From assembly GCF_001294575.1 (NCBI RefSeq), contig NZ_CP012676.1, positions 1,302,001 through 1,366,000 on the forward strand: a stretch of DNA of 64,000 nt, given 5' to 3'. The stretch is from Pseudomonas versuta. Lineage in GTDB: Bacteria > Pseudomonadota > Gammaproteobacteria > Pseudomonadales > Pseudomonadaceae. This document shows positions 47,870-56,635 of the stretch, piece by piece. Positions within the stretch are counted from its first letter, which is position 1, and the number at the start of each line of letters is the position of its first letter. The position numbers and the translations under genes were made by a program. The notes under the pieces are model-generated. The model was given only the letters and a program-made list of their open reading frames with translations. It did no database searches and was not told the DNA's origin.

Positions 47870-50140
47870 ATGAGTCATACACTCAAACGCCGTCAATTTA
47901 ATTTAGCGCCGCTGGCCTTGGCATTAACCCTTGCCGGCCTTGCCTCCACCGCCCATGCCCATGGCGGCGCGGCGCAGATGGTGCCCCTGAAGTCGACCCT
48001 GGAAAATTTCGGGGCCACTGTAAAATGGGACGACTATGCCAACCTCTTCGTTATTTCCAAAGACGGGGCATATATCAAGGTAAAACCGAACAGCAAAGTG
48101 GCGATGCTCAACGGCAAAAGGCTGGAACTTAGCGTTCCGGTGGTTTTCAAAAAAGATACGGCACTTATGTCGAATAACTTTATCAATGAAGTATTCCAGT
48201 CGGGCCTGGATAAAACGTTTAGCGTCGAAACCCGGCCTCATCCACTTAACGCTTTGAGTGCAGACGAAATCAAGTTGGCGGTCGAGGTGATCAAAGCGTC
48301 GCAGCACTACAAAAAAGACTTCCGGTACACGGCAATATCGCTCCGGGGGCCGAAAAAGAGCGAAGTCTGGGACTTCATCTATACCGGAAAACCCGTAAGT
48401 CAATCTCGCGAAGCCGATGTGACCGTGCTCGATGGCAGGCACGTCGTCGAAGCCGTGGTAGACCTGGGCAGCAAAAAACTCCTGAGTTGGGAACCGACCA
48501 GCAATGTTCACGGGATGGTCTTGCTGGACGACTTCGCGACCGTGCAATCGGTCATAGAAGGCAGCACTGAATATGCTCAGGCGCTGGCCAAACGTGGCAT
48601 CAAAGACGTCAAGAAGGTCGTCACTACGCCGCTCACAGTGGGCTACTTTGATGGCAAAGACGGCCTTGTTCAGGACCAGCGTCTGCTTAAAGTGGTCAGC
48701 TATCTGGATGTCGGCGATGGTAACTACTGGGCTCATCCGATCGAAAACCTGGTGGCCGTCGTCGACCTGGAAACCAAGAGCGTGATCAAGATCGAAGATG
48801 GCGTGATAGTGCCGGTGCCAATGAAGCCTACGCCTTACGACGGGCGAGGGCGTAAAGCGGCGACCGTCAAGCCACTGGAGATCATCGAACCCGAGGGCAA
48901 GAACTACACGATCACCGGCAACAGCATCCACTGGCAGAACTGGGACCTGCATTTGGCACTGGATTCGCGGGTAGGCCCGGTGATTTCCACGGTCACCTAT
49001 AACGATCAGGGCAAGAAGCGCAAAGTCATGTACGAAGGTAACCTGGGCGGCATGATCGTGCCCTATGGAGATCCGGACGTGGGCTGGTACTTCAAAGCCT
49101 ATCTCGATTCCGGAGACTACGGCATGGGGACTCTCACCTCCCAGATCCAGCCTGGCAAGGACGCGCCTCAGAACGCGGTGTTTGTTGACGCGACCATCGC
49201 CGACTATGCCGGATCGCCCATCAATATCCCGCGCGCGATGGCGATATTCGAACGCTATGCGGGACCTGAATACAAGCATCAGGAAATGGGCCAACCCAAC
49301 CTCAGCACCGAGCGCCGGGAACTGGTCATTCGCTGGATCAGCACCGTCGGCAACTATGACTACATTTTTGACTGGGTCTTCCAGGAGAACGGGGTGATCG
49401 GTATCGACGCAGGTGCAACTGGCATCGAGGCAGTCAAAGGTGTGAAGTCCACCACCATTCATGACGCCACAGCCAAAGAGGACACTCGCTACGGTACCTT
49501 GATCGACCACAACATTGTCGGCACCACTCACCAGCACATCTACAATTTCCGCCTGGACATGGACGTAGATGGCGAAAACAACTCGCTGGTCGAACTAGAT
49601 CCCGTAGTTGCCAAAAATGACCGTGGCGGGCCGCGCTCCAGCACCATGCAGATTGACCAAAAGGTGGTCAGCACTGAACAGCAAGCTGCACAAAAATTCG
49701 ACCCCGCGACTATTCGCCTGATCAGCAACACGAGTAAGGAAAACAAGATGGGATACCCGGTGTCCTACCAACTGATCCCTTATGCGGGTGGGACTCACCC
49801 TGTGGCCAAGGGCGCCAATTTCGGTAGCGACGAATGGCTGTACCATCGACTGAGTTTCATGGACAAGCAGATATGGGTGACCCGTTACGATCCACTGGAG
49901 CGCTATCCAGAAGGTAAATACCCGAATCGTTCTGCAACGGATACCGGTCTGGGCCTATTCACAGCCAACAACCAGTCGATCGAAAGCAGTGACAATGTGG
50001 TGTGGCTTACCACCGGCACCACTCACGTGGCACGCGCAGAGGAGTGGCCGATCATGCCAACCGAATGGGTGCACGTACTGCTCAAGCCTTGGAACTTCTT
50101 CGACGAGACACCCACGCTGAACCTCAACTCACCGAAATAA
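47870..50140 (+). CDS. tynA: Primary amine oxidase (copper/TPQ), TynA
   Basis: Periplasmic copper amine oxidase turning aromatic or aliphatic amines (tyramine, phenylethylamine) into aldehyde, H2O2 and ammonia. 756 aa from ATG 47870, with AAGGA upstream and a signal peptide ending STAHA-HGG (about 30). D1 domain as in E. coli. Catalytic base Asp445 (IADYAG), TPQ precursor Tyr496 in VGNYDY, copper ligands His554/His556 (THQHIYNF) and His719 (TTHVARAEEWP). The C-terminal NFFDETPTL is typical. Upstream ATGs (47786, 47837) lack a ribosome site. No aldehyde dehydrogenase is adjacent. Confidence 0.93.
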   Translation: MSHTLKRRQFNLAPLALALTLAGLASTAHAHGGAAQMVPLKSTLENFGATVKWDDYANLFVISKDGAYIKVKPNSKVAMLNGKRLELSVPVVFKKDTALMSNNFINEVFQSGLDKTFSVETRPHPLNALSADEIKLAVEVIKASQHYKKDFRYTAISLRGPKKSEVWDFIYTGKPVSQSREADVTVLDGRHVVEAVVDLGSKKLLSWEPTSNVHGMVLLDDFATVQSVIEGSTEYAQALAKRGIKDVKKVVTTPLTVGYFDGKDGLVQDQRLLKVVSYLDVGDGNYWAHPIENLVAVVDLETKSVIKIEDGVIVPVPMKPTPYDGRGRKAATVKPLEIIEPEGKNYTITGNSIHWQNWDLHLALDSRVGPVISTVTYNDQGKKRKVMYEGNLGGMIVPYGDPDVGWYFKAYLDSGDYGMGTLTSQIQPGKDAPQNAVFVDATIADYAGSPINIPRAMAIFERYAGPEYKHQEMGQPNLSTERRELVIRWISTVGNYDYIFDWVFQENGVIGIDAGATGIEAVKGVKSTTIHDATAKEDTRYGTLIDHNIVGTTHQHIYNFRLDMDVDGENNSLVELDPVVAKNDRGGPRSSTMQIDQKVVSTEQQAAQKFDPATIRLISNTSKENKMGYPVSYQLIPYAGGTHPVAKGANFGSDEWLYHRLSFMDKQIWVTRYDPLERYPEGKYPNRSATDTGLGLFTANNQSIESSDNVVWLTTGTTHVARAEEWPIMPTEWVHVLLKPWNFFDETPTLNLNSPK

Positions 50141-50144
50141 GCCC

Positions 50145-50179
50145 AGCCTCTGTAGCCGTTTCCAGCTACAGAGGCTTTT
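50145..50179 (+). terminator. tynA terminator
   Basis: AGCCTCTGTAGC - 8 nt loop - GCTACAGAGGCT then TTTTC: a perfect 12-bp stem with a short T tract directly after the tynA stop. Confidence 0.85.
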
Positions 50180-50724
50180 CCCTGGTTGTGCTCGTAACAA
50201 GTAATCCTTACCCAGCCAGTGATGGTGCACGACCTCCTGAAAGGGTTGGACGTGACGCTCCAGGTGAACGATTGCGAGTGTAGATTGAACGCGCTCGCAT
50301 TGGGCGAGCAGTAAAAACCTCATAATGGTTGCGGCGCCTGCAGAGGCCTCACGTACTTTTCCACTCTTGCCAGGTACTCAATTAAATGGCGCCAACATGG
50401 TGCAACTCAGAACTTCTTGCACCACCGTCTCGCATGAAAAAACCGACCGGAAATCTCAAAGATCAAGCATGCCCGTTTGGCGATACATTATGGCCTTCCA
50501 GGGATAGAAGTCCTGCATCCAGAAATATAATATTAAAGCCCTCGATAATTTATTATTAAATACTCATTTGATTGTTACTTTCTGCGGCGATAGCGGAATA
50601 AATGATTGTGCCTGCTAATAATTAAGTTCTGAACTTTTTATCTATCTCTTCCGGCACTTAAAGCTTTTGGCATGCGCTTTGCTCTCACTCATTGTGACAT
50701 TAACTTGGTTGCGAGTGCCGTCCA
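50180..50724. other. Gene-poor gap, AT-rich promoter for the MFS remnant
   Basis: No complete gene seen. A 38-codon plus-strand frame (50198-50312) reads VMVHDLLKGLDVTLQVNDCE and then RLNALALGEQ; it looks like a protein tail, possibly a remnant, but I cannot assign it. From about 50520 the DNA is AT-rich and promoter-like, leading to the ATG at 50725. Confidence 0.4.
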
Positions 50725-51729
50725 ATGAATAGAGAACAATATTTAACAGAAAGCACCAGGGTTGAATTATTCAGTGCCCGTGGCTATCAGTTGGTCATTG
50801 GTGTTGTTTGTATGATGGCAATTTCCAGTCCGCAATATGTCTGGACACTTTTCACCGCGCCGCTTACTGAAAAACTGGGTGTTTCGCTGGCGCAGGTTCA
50901 AATAACCTTTTCATTGTTGATTATCCTGCAGACTTTCTTTTCGCCAGTGCAGGGGTATCTGGTCGATCGTTTTGGTATTCGTACACTCGTGGGTCTGGGT
51001 TGTGCGCTGTCGGGCCTCAGTTGGATTCTGGCCAGCCAGGCCTCGTCGCTGAGCATGCTTTACCTGAGCTATGGAGTGGTAGGGGGCCTGGGTACCGGAA
51101 TCGTTTATGTCGGCATCATCGGCCTGATGGTGCGCTGGTTCCCGGATCGCCGCGGGCTTGCCGCCGGGGCTGTTGCTGCCGGGTATGGCATGGGCGCCAT
51201 GATCACCACCTTTCCTATCAGCAACAGTCTAAAAAGTGCAGGTATGCAAACCACAATGCTGACCTTCGGCCTGGCGCTAGGGCTTGTGGGGCTGGTGGCA
51301 TCGCGCTTTCTGCGCCAACCCCCGACATCGCAGAGTGATGATCTGCTGCCAAAAACGAAACAAATCGTAGTCGATGTGCCACCGCGAGAAGTGCTCAAGA
51401 CACCTGTGTTCTGGCTGATGTTTGCCATGTTCACCATGATGTCGACGTCAGGCCTGATGGTCACTTCGCAAATGGCCAGTTTTGCCGAGGACTTTGGGAT
51501 GACCTCCGTGATGGTGATGGGTATGGCTGCCTTGCCACTGGCCCTGACCATTGACCGGATATGCAATGGTCTGACACGGCCGTTGTTTGGCTGGATCTCC
51601 GACCGCTACGGCCGCGAGAACACCATGGCCTTCGCGTTTTTCTTCGAAGGTATCGCCATGACCCTTTGGCTGCTGACCAGCGATAACCCAGTGCTAGCTT
51701 CTACCGGGGTGCATTGGCCGACTCTATAG
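50725..51729 (+). pseudogene. OxlT-like MFS transporter, C-terminally truncated by deletion
   Basis: The transporter part is intact from MNREQYLTESTRVELFSARG to LLTSDNPVL, about 322 residues of a roughly 430-residue oxalate/formate-antiporter-type MFS protein; the last three or four TM helices are missing. At about 51690-51697 the DNA switches to a gamma-glutamyltransferase gene in another frame. The MFS frame then reads only nonsense (ASTGVHWPTL) to a TAG. Not expected to be functional. TM segments seen include ITFSLLIILQTFFSPVQGYL and motif-A-like GYLVDRFGIRTLVGL. Confidence 0.85.
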
Positions 51730-52670
51730 CCAAAGACCTGAGCGCGCTGGGCGCACCGGTCACCCGTGAGGATTTGGCCAACTACCGAGCCAAGCGCGTG
51801 CGCCCTCTGGAGTTGGAGCACAGCGCTGGCACCGTCTACAACCTGACACCGCCCAGCCAGGGGCTGGTATCGCAACTGATCCTGGGCATTGCCGACCATG
51901 CCGGTCTTGGTCATTACTCTGCGGACGGGGCTGATCATGTCCATACCCTGGTCGAAGCGACCAAATTGGCCTTTGCTGTACGCGACGCCCATATTACCGA
52001 TCCTGAGCATATGACGATTGACCCGCAAAGCTGCCTCGATCCAGCCTACTTGCAAGCCCTTGCGGCACAAATCAACCCTCAGAAAGCCGCGCCTTGGGGC
52101 GAAGGCAAAGGCCCCGGCGACACGGTCTGGATGGGTGTGATCGATAACGACGGGCTAGCCGTATCGTTCATCCAGAGTATTTATCACGAATTCGGCAGCG
52201 GCATCGTGCTGCCGGAATCGGGGCTGAACTGGCAGAACAGGGGGGCTTCATTCAGCCTGGATCCGCAGCACCTTTTGACCCTGAAACCCGGAAAGAAGCC
52301 TTTCCATACCCTCAATCCTGCTGCGGCACGCCTGAAGGATGGCAGCACCATGGGCGGTGATGGGCAACCGCAGACGCAAGCTGCTGTGTTCAGTCGCTAT
52401 GCCGTATTTGGTCAGCCGTTACAGCAAGCCGTGACGGCACCGCGCTGGTTGCTGGGGCGTACCTGGGGTGAAAGTTCCGACACCTTGAAAATGGAGTCGC
52501 GTTTTAACGATGAAGTTTTGAATGAGCTCAAGAGTCGAGGGCACGAAGTAGAGGTATTGAACCCTTTTTCCGAAACCATGGGCCACGCGGGAGCAGCGGT
52601 TCGGCGCGTTAATGGATCATTTGAAGGTGCATTTGACCCGAGAGGCAATGGAGCTGCTGCCGGTTATTGA
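51690..52670 (+). pseudogene. Gamma-glutamyltransferase, N-terminally truncated (C-terminal half)
   Basis: The frame opens SFYRGALADSIAKDLSALG, inside the Ggt large-subunit domain, and runs to the end. The autocatalytic Thr is seen in GDTVWMGVIDNDGLAVSF, followed by SGIVLPESGLNWQNRG, PGKKPFHTLNPA and TMGGDGQPQTQA (oxyanion and substrate-loop motifs). About 200 N-terminal residues are absent. The 5' end joins the MFS gene. The fragment has no signal peptide or start, although ATG/TTG codons exist near 51714. Shows that one deletion fused two genes. Confidence 0.85.
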
Positions 52671-52748
52671 CAACTGTTAGCGAAAGCCCGCGACTGAAGC
52701 ATGGCGCAATGGTGTTTTGGGATCATCTGCCGAAACGATTGTTTCAGC

Positions 52749-52889
52749 TTACGCTTGAAAGAAATTCCCTGGCGTCACGCTGAAGTGCTGCTGCAATGCT
52801 GCTATGAAGGCAGAAGGGGAGTTGTAACCGCAGTCAAGGGCGAGCAGGGGGAAGGGCAATGGTTGCATTTGGAGGGCTGACGCTAGCGC
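52749..52889 (-). pseudogene. AraC-family regulator remnant (last HTH)
   Basis: KALASALQMQPLPFPLLALD, CGYNSPSAFIAALQQHFSVT, PGNFFQA and stop on the minus strand: the C-terminal helix-turn-helix of an AraC protein. Everything upstream is lost. It is divergent from the symporter gene, so it may be the relic of that gene's regulator. Confidence 0.72.
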
Positions 52890-52998
52890 CTTTGAATTTG
52901 TCCGTTTGCAGACATTTTTTGCCCCTGTCGCGTTAGTCGGCATTCATAGCCAGGGTTAAAGTGGCCCGAGCTTCAATGACAACTATTGGATAAACACC

Positions 52999-54006
52999 AT
53001 GGCCCGCTCCCGCTTGCTCCCGGACAACTTTACCCTGACGCTGATCGCCGTCGTCGCTACCGCCACTTTGTTACCCGCACAGGGACAGGTGGCAGTTGCC
53101 TTCAACTGGATCACCAACATTGCCATCTCTCTGCTGTTTTTCTTGCACGGCGCCAAACTGTCTCGCAACGCTGTGATTGCAGGTGCTGGCCACTGGCGCC
53201 TGCACCTGCTTGTATTCATCTGTACCTTTGGCCTGTTCCCGCTGCTTGGACTGGCCCTCAAACCGCTACTGGTGCCGATGGCAGGCGCTGAACTCTATGC
53301 AGGCTTCCTGTACCTCTGTGTCCTGCCCGCCACGGTGCAATCGGCCATTGCCTTCACCTCCATGGCCCGGGGCAACATCCCGGCGGCGATATGCAGTGCC
53401 GCTGCCTCCAGCCTGGTGGGCATATTTATCACGCCGGTACTGGTCGCCCTGCTGATGGGCGTACACGGAGACGGGGGTTCAACGATCGAAGCCATCCGCA
53501 AAATCAGCATCCAGCTGCTGCTGCCCTTCATTGCAGGTCAGGTTGCTCGCCACTGGATCGGTGACTGGGTGAACCGTAACAAGAGTTGGCTGAAGAACGT
53601 CGACCAGGGAAGTATCCTTCTGGTCGTCTACACAGCGTTCAGCTCCGCGGTGATCGGTGGTATCTGGCAGCAGGTTCCGGCCCCGAAACTGCTGGGCGTA
53701 TTGTTCGGCTGCAGCCTGCTCCTGGCTCTAGCCCTGCTGTGCACTTATCTTCTGGCCAAATGGCTGGGCTTCAACCTGGAAGACCGTATTACCATCCTCT
53801 TCTGCGGCTCGAAGAAAAGCCTGGCCACCGGGGTTCCTATGGCACAGGTTCTGTTCGCCGGCAGCAGCATCGGTGTGCTCATTCTTCCGCTGATGCTGTT
53901 TCATCAGATTCAACTTATGGTCTGTGCCGTCTTGGCAAAGCGCTTTGCAAAGAGACCAGAGTTTCCACCGAGCCTATCTCCAGTTGAAACGTCTGCCCGC
54001 TCTTAG
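52999..54006 (+). CDS. Bile acid:sodium symporter family protein (YfeH-like)
   Basis: 335 aa, 9-10 TM helices. SLLFFLHGAKLSRNAVIAGA, PATVQSAIAFTSMARGN and SAAASSLVGIFITPVLVALL are hallmarks of the SBF-like (YfeH) branch, as are the LFCGSKKSLATGVPMA and HQIQLMVCAVLAKR segments. Substrate unknown; bile acids are not implied. ATG 52999 is the natural start, with weak ribosome-site match. Confidence 0.88.
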   Translation: MARSRLLPDNFTLTLIAVVATATLLPAQGQVAVAFNWITNIAISLLFFLHGAKLSRNAVIAGAGHWRLHLLVFICTFGLFPLLGLALKPLLVPMAGAELYAGFLYLCVLPATVQSAIAFTSMARGNIPAAICSAAASSLVGIFITPVLVALLMGVHGDGGSTIEAIRKISIQLLLPFIAGQVARHWIGDWVNRNKSWLKNVDQGSILLVVYTAFSSAVIGGIWQQVPAPKLLGVLFGCSLLLALALLCTYLLAKWLGFNLEDRITILFCGSKKSLATGVPMAQVLFAGSSIGVLILPLMLFHQIQLMVCAVLAKRFAKRPEFPPSLSPVETSARS

Positions 54007-54252
54007 AGGGGGTAGGCAAAATCATGTCGTCAGTCGGCGCGCGAGCACGCGTGCCTGGGCCTGACTCTGCCGCCCCCCACGCTAGACTCAAGATCGATTG
54101 CTGCAAGAGGATTGGCCAGTGGCATTTGAGTGGTCGTGCCAGCCAATCTTGCATCTTTTGAAGAAACAGCGGCGCCTGCCGGCATTCGCTCTCAAAACTA
54201 TATTGAGATACTCATTGGGAATGTAGGTTGCGCTTATAAAACTAGGCGCAAC

Positions 54253-54495
54253 TCATTTAACTGCTGCTGGAGCACGGTTGCCTACCAGTCGACCGGCCAA
54301 CATGAACGCTATCGGCGACACAACCATGGAAAAGCTGAAAGCTACGGGCCAGGCAATCACTAACGAGCTGATCCAAGCGTCAACCATTGCGCTCGTTAGA
54401 CCGAGATGAAGCATGGCGAAAAATCCGGTCATTAGAAAGGCCATCATCCCGGAGATGAAAACTTGGGCGGTGATTATTACTTTCTTGCTATGCAT
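54253..54495 (-). CDS. DUF2798-domain small membrane protein
   Basis: 80 aa with two TM helices. VFISGMMAFLMTGFFAMLHLG and WPVAFSFSMVVSPIAFML fit DUF2798 (P.....AF..a). AAAGGAACAATTGC is upstream of ATG 54495. Function unknown. The 54007-54252 gap to the symporter has no further gene. Confidence 0.78.
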   Translation of the reverse strand: MHSKKVIITAQVFISGMMAFLMTGFFAMLHLGLTSAMVDAWISSLVIAWPVAFSFSMVVSPIAFMLAGRLVGNRAPAAVK

Positions 54496-54787
54496 GCAAT
54501 TGTTCCTTTAATTAGAACGGGGTGAGCATGGGCAGCAAATATCACCACCCACAGCATCGCCCCAAGTTTACTAGGGAGATGCCGTGGGTTCTGAAGTCAG
54601 ACTTTCTCGTGGGTTACGAGGGACGGAATAACCACACCGTCCAATAATTTTTCGACGTGCGGATCGTAAGTGCCCTCCCGGAGTAGGTCAAGGGTAGCGT
54701 TACCCTTTGCCAAGTCTGAAAATTCGGATCCACTATTTCGTAAGCAACTCTAAATGCCGCTGTTGCCATGGAGGCGACCATGGTGAT

Positions 54788-54851
54788 AACGGCCGCTTTT
54801 GGCCGATTGCAGCCTTTCGTGACTGGTAGCAATCGGCCAGACAGACTCTCG
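54788..54851. repeat. Dispersed palindromic repeat, copy E
   Basis: ACGGCCGCTTTTGGCCGATTGC - AGCCTTTCGTGACTGG - TAGCAATCGGCCAGACAGAC. This is the best preserved copy and is remote from copies A-D. It fills the gap 54496-54949 together with the LysR promoter; no gene is seen there. Confidence 0.75.
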
Positions 54852-54949
54852 ATCATGCCCCTTCCAATGCACCGATGATCGCTCAGGAGGCATTTGAAAA
54901 CAGATCATGGTATTGATGCACTCCCCGTATCAATTGGCCCGTGACACCC

Positions 54950-55858
54950 ATGAGCATCAACTTCGACCTCAATGATCTTCAGGCTTTTCGTGCTGTCGTC
55001 GAAAAAGGCAGTTTTCGCAAAGCCGCCGACGCGATCCGTATCAGTCAGCCGGCTCTGAGCCGGCGTATCGAAAAACTTGAGTCAGCGCTCAACGTCAGAC
55101 TGTTCGAACGTACGACGCGCAAAGTAAGCCTGACCACGGTGGGTCTGGCTTTCCTGCCGCAAGTGGAACGGATGCTCGATGATCTGGATATAGCCCTGAT
55201 GAGCATCAGCGAAGTCGCCTCCACGCGCATGGCCAGCGTGACCATCGCCTGTGTTCCATCAGCTGCCTATTACTTCATGCCGCAAGTAATCAGCGCCTTT
55301 CACCGGCTGTACCCGAAGATCAAAGTCAAACTGCTGGATGCCAGCGCCAACGAGGTTAATAGTGCGGTTGCCCTCGGCGAGGCGGATTTTGGCGTGAGTT
55401 TCAGCGGCACCCTGGCACCGGAAGTCGATTTCGAGTTGTTGCTGCAAGAACGTTACGTGGTGGCCTGTCGACGGGATCATCCTCTTGCGGCTCGCGACTG
55501 CGTGAGCTGGGAAGATATGTACGAGCATGACTACATAACCTTGGACAAGACCTCTGGCAACCGGTTGATGCTGGACCAGGCACTGATGCGTCTGCACCCG
55601 AAAAAGCCGAGCATCTGCGAGACACGTCATGTCACCACTATGATCGGACTGGTCGAGGCCGGGCTGGGTGTGGCAGCAGTACCATCGATTGCCATGCCCG
55701 GACCGACTCATCCTGTTTTGGTCGGTGTGCCGCTGGTAGAGCCGCAAGTAATGCGCAATGTCGGGCTAATTAAGCGCCGCGGGCGGACATTGACGCCTGC
55801 GGCCATTGAACTGGAACAGTTAATCCGAGAGATGCCGATGCGCTCAGTGGGGAACTGA
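54950..55858 (+). CDS. LysR-family regulator (carboxylate-transporter-linked)
   Basis: 302 aa from ATG 54950 (a GTG lies three codons before). HTH 1-62: DLNDLQAFRAVVEKGSFRKA, AIRISQPALSRRIEKLE, RTTRKVSLTTVGLAF. Effector domain from about 90 (VTIACVPSAAYYFMPQVISAF). Similar to CbbR/GltC-like regulators near tricarboxylate transporters. Its stop codon overlaps the convergent binding-protein gene by 15 bp. It probably controls the transporter module that follows. Confidence 0.85.
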   Translation: MSINFDLNDLQAFRAVVEKGSFRKAADAIRISQPALSRRIEKLESALNVRLFERTTRKVSLTTVGLAFLPQVERMLDDLDIALMSISEVASTRMASVTIACVPSAAYYFMPQVISAFHRLYPKIKVKLLDASANEVNSAVALGEADFGVSFSGTLAPEVDFELLLQERYVVACRRDHPLAARDCVSWEDMYEHDYITLDKTSGNRLMLDQALMRLHPKKPSICETRHVTTMIGLVEAGLGVAAVPSIAMPGPTHPVLVGVPLVEPQVMRNVGLIKRRGRTLTPAAIELEQLIREMPMRSVGN

Positions 55859-56620
55859 ATCCAGACCTGTGGACTGCACCTGGGCCTGGACCTTGGCCGA
55901 AGACAGATAATTGAGCAGCGCTCTGGCCTGTTGCGGGTGTTGGGCGTTGCTCGCAATCCCGGCAGCGAAACGTGTCACCGACTGGACGCTTTCCGGAATT
56001 TTTCCAACGAAGATCACCCCGGGTACTGGCAACAACTCCGCCACTTGCTGAAAGCCCACTTGGTAGTCGCCCCTGGCAACTGCCGAGGCCACCGGAGTGC
56101 GTTCGATCATTTTGCCTTTGGGCCCAACCTGTTGCTCGATACCCAGTTTCTTGAACAGCTTGTTCTGGATATACACGCCGCTGGCACTGTCGGAATAGGC
56201 TACTGACGTTGCCTTGAGCAAGACGTCCCTGAGCTGTGCATCAGTATCGATCAGCGGCTTGTCGGCACCCTGTTTGACCACCATGCCGATCCGCGAATCA
56301 GCCAGTTCCACCCGGGAGGCCGGATCGACCTTGCCTTGCTTTATCAACTCATCCAGCGCATAGCCGACCATTATCACCACGTCGGCATGCTCGCCCCGCG
56401 CCAGGCGATTGGGAATTGCCTCGGGGGCCTTGCCCATCGACGGGCCAAGAATCGTCTCCAGGGTGTCACCGCTGGATGCAGCGTATTGCGGGCCCAGCAG
56501 TTTATAGGCCGCGGTGAAGCCTCCGGAGGTCATGACCTTGAGTTCCTCTGCCTGGGCAACGGCGTTGAGGGTAAGGCAGGCAACGCAAAGCGCAGCCAGT
56601 TGCTTGAATAATGTATTCAT
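55844..56620 (-). CDS. ModA-like periplasmic substrate-binding protein, orphan
   Basis: 258 aa with signal peptide MNTLFKQLAALCVACLTLNAVAQA (cleaved near 24). Type II binding fold: ELKVMTSGGFTAAYKLLGPQ, PNRLARGEHADVVIMVG, AYSDSASGVYIQNKLFKKLG. It resembles molybdate-type ModA, but no modB/C permease or ATPase is nearby. It lies 15 bp downstream of an MFS carboxylate transporter in the same direction, so it may hand substrate to that carrier or bind the same organic acid. Role unproven. Confidence 0.82.
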   Translation of the reverse strand: MNTLFKQLAALCVACLTLNAVAQAEELKVMTSGGFTAAYKLLGPQYAASSGDTLETILGPSMGKAPEAIPNRLARGEHADVVIMVGYALDELIKQGKVDPASRVELADSRIGMVVKQGADKPLIDTDAQLRDVLLKATSVAYSDSASGVYIQNKLFKKLGIEQQVGPKGKMIERTPVASAVARGDYQVGFQQVAELLPVPGVIFVGKIPESVQSVTRFAAGIASNAQHPQQARALLNYLSSAKVQAQVQSTGLDSVPH

Positions 56621-56635
56621 CTTCGGGACCCTCGA

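Noticed and set aside
54614-54856. Minus-strand frame of 80 codons near 54.7 kb
   Set aside because: It consists largely of repeat copy E.
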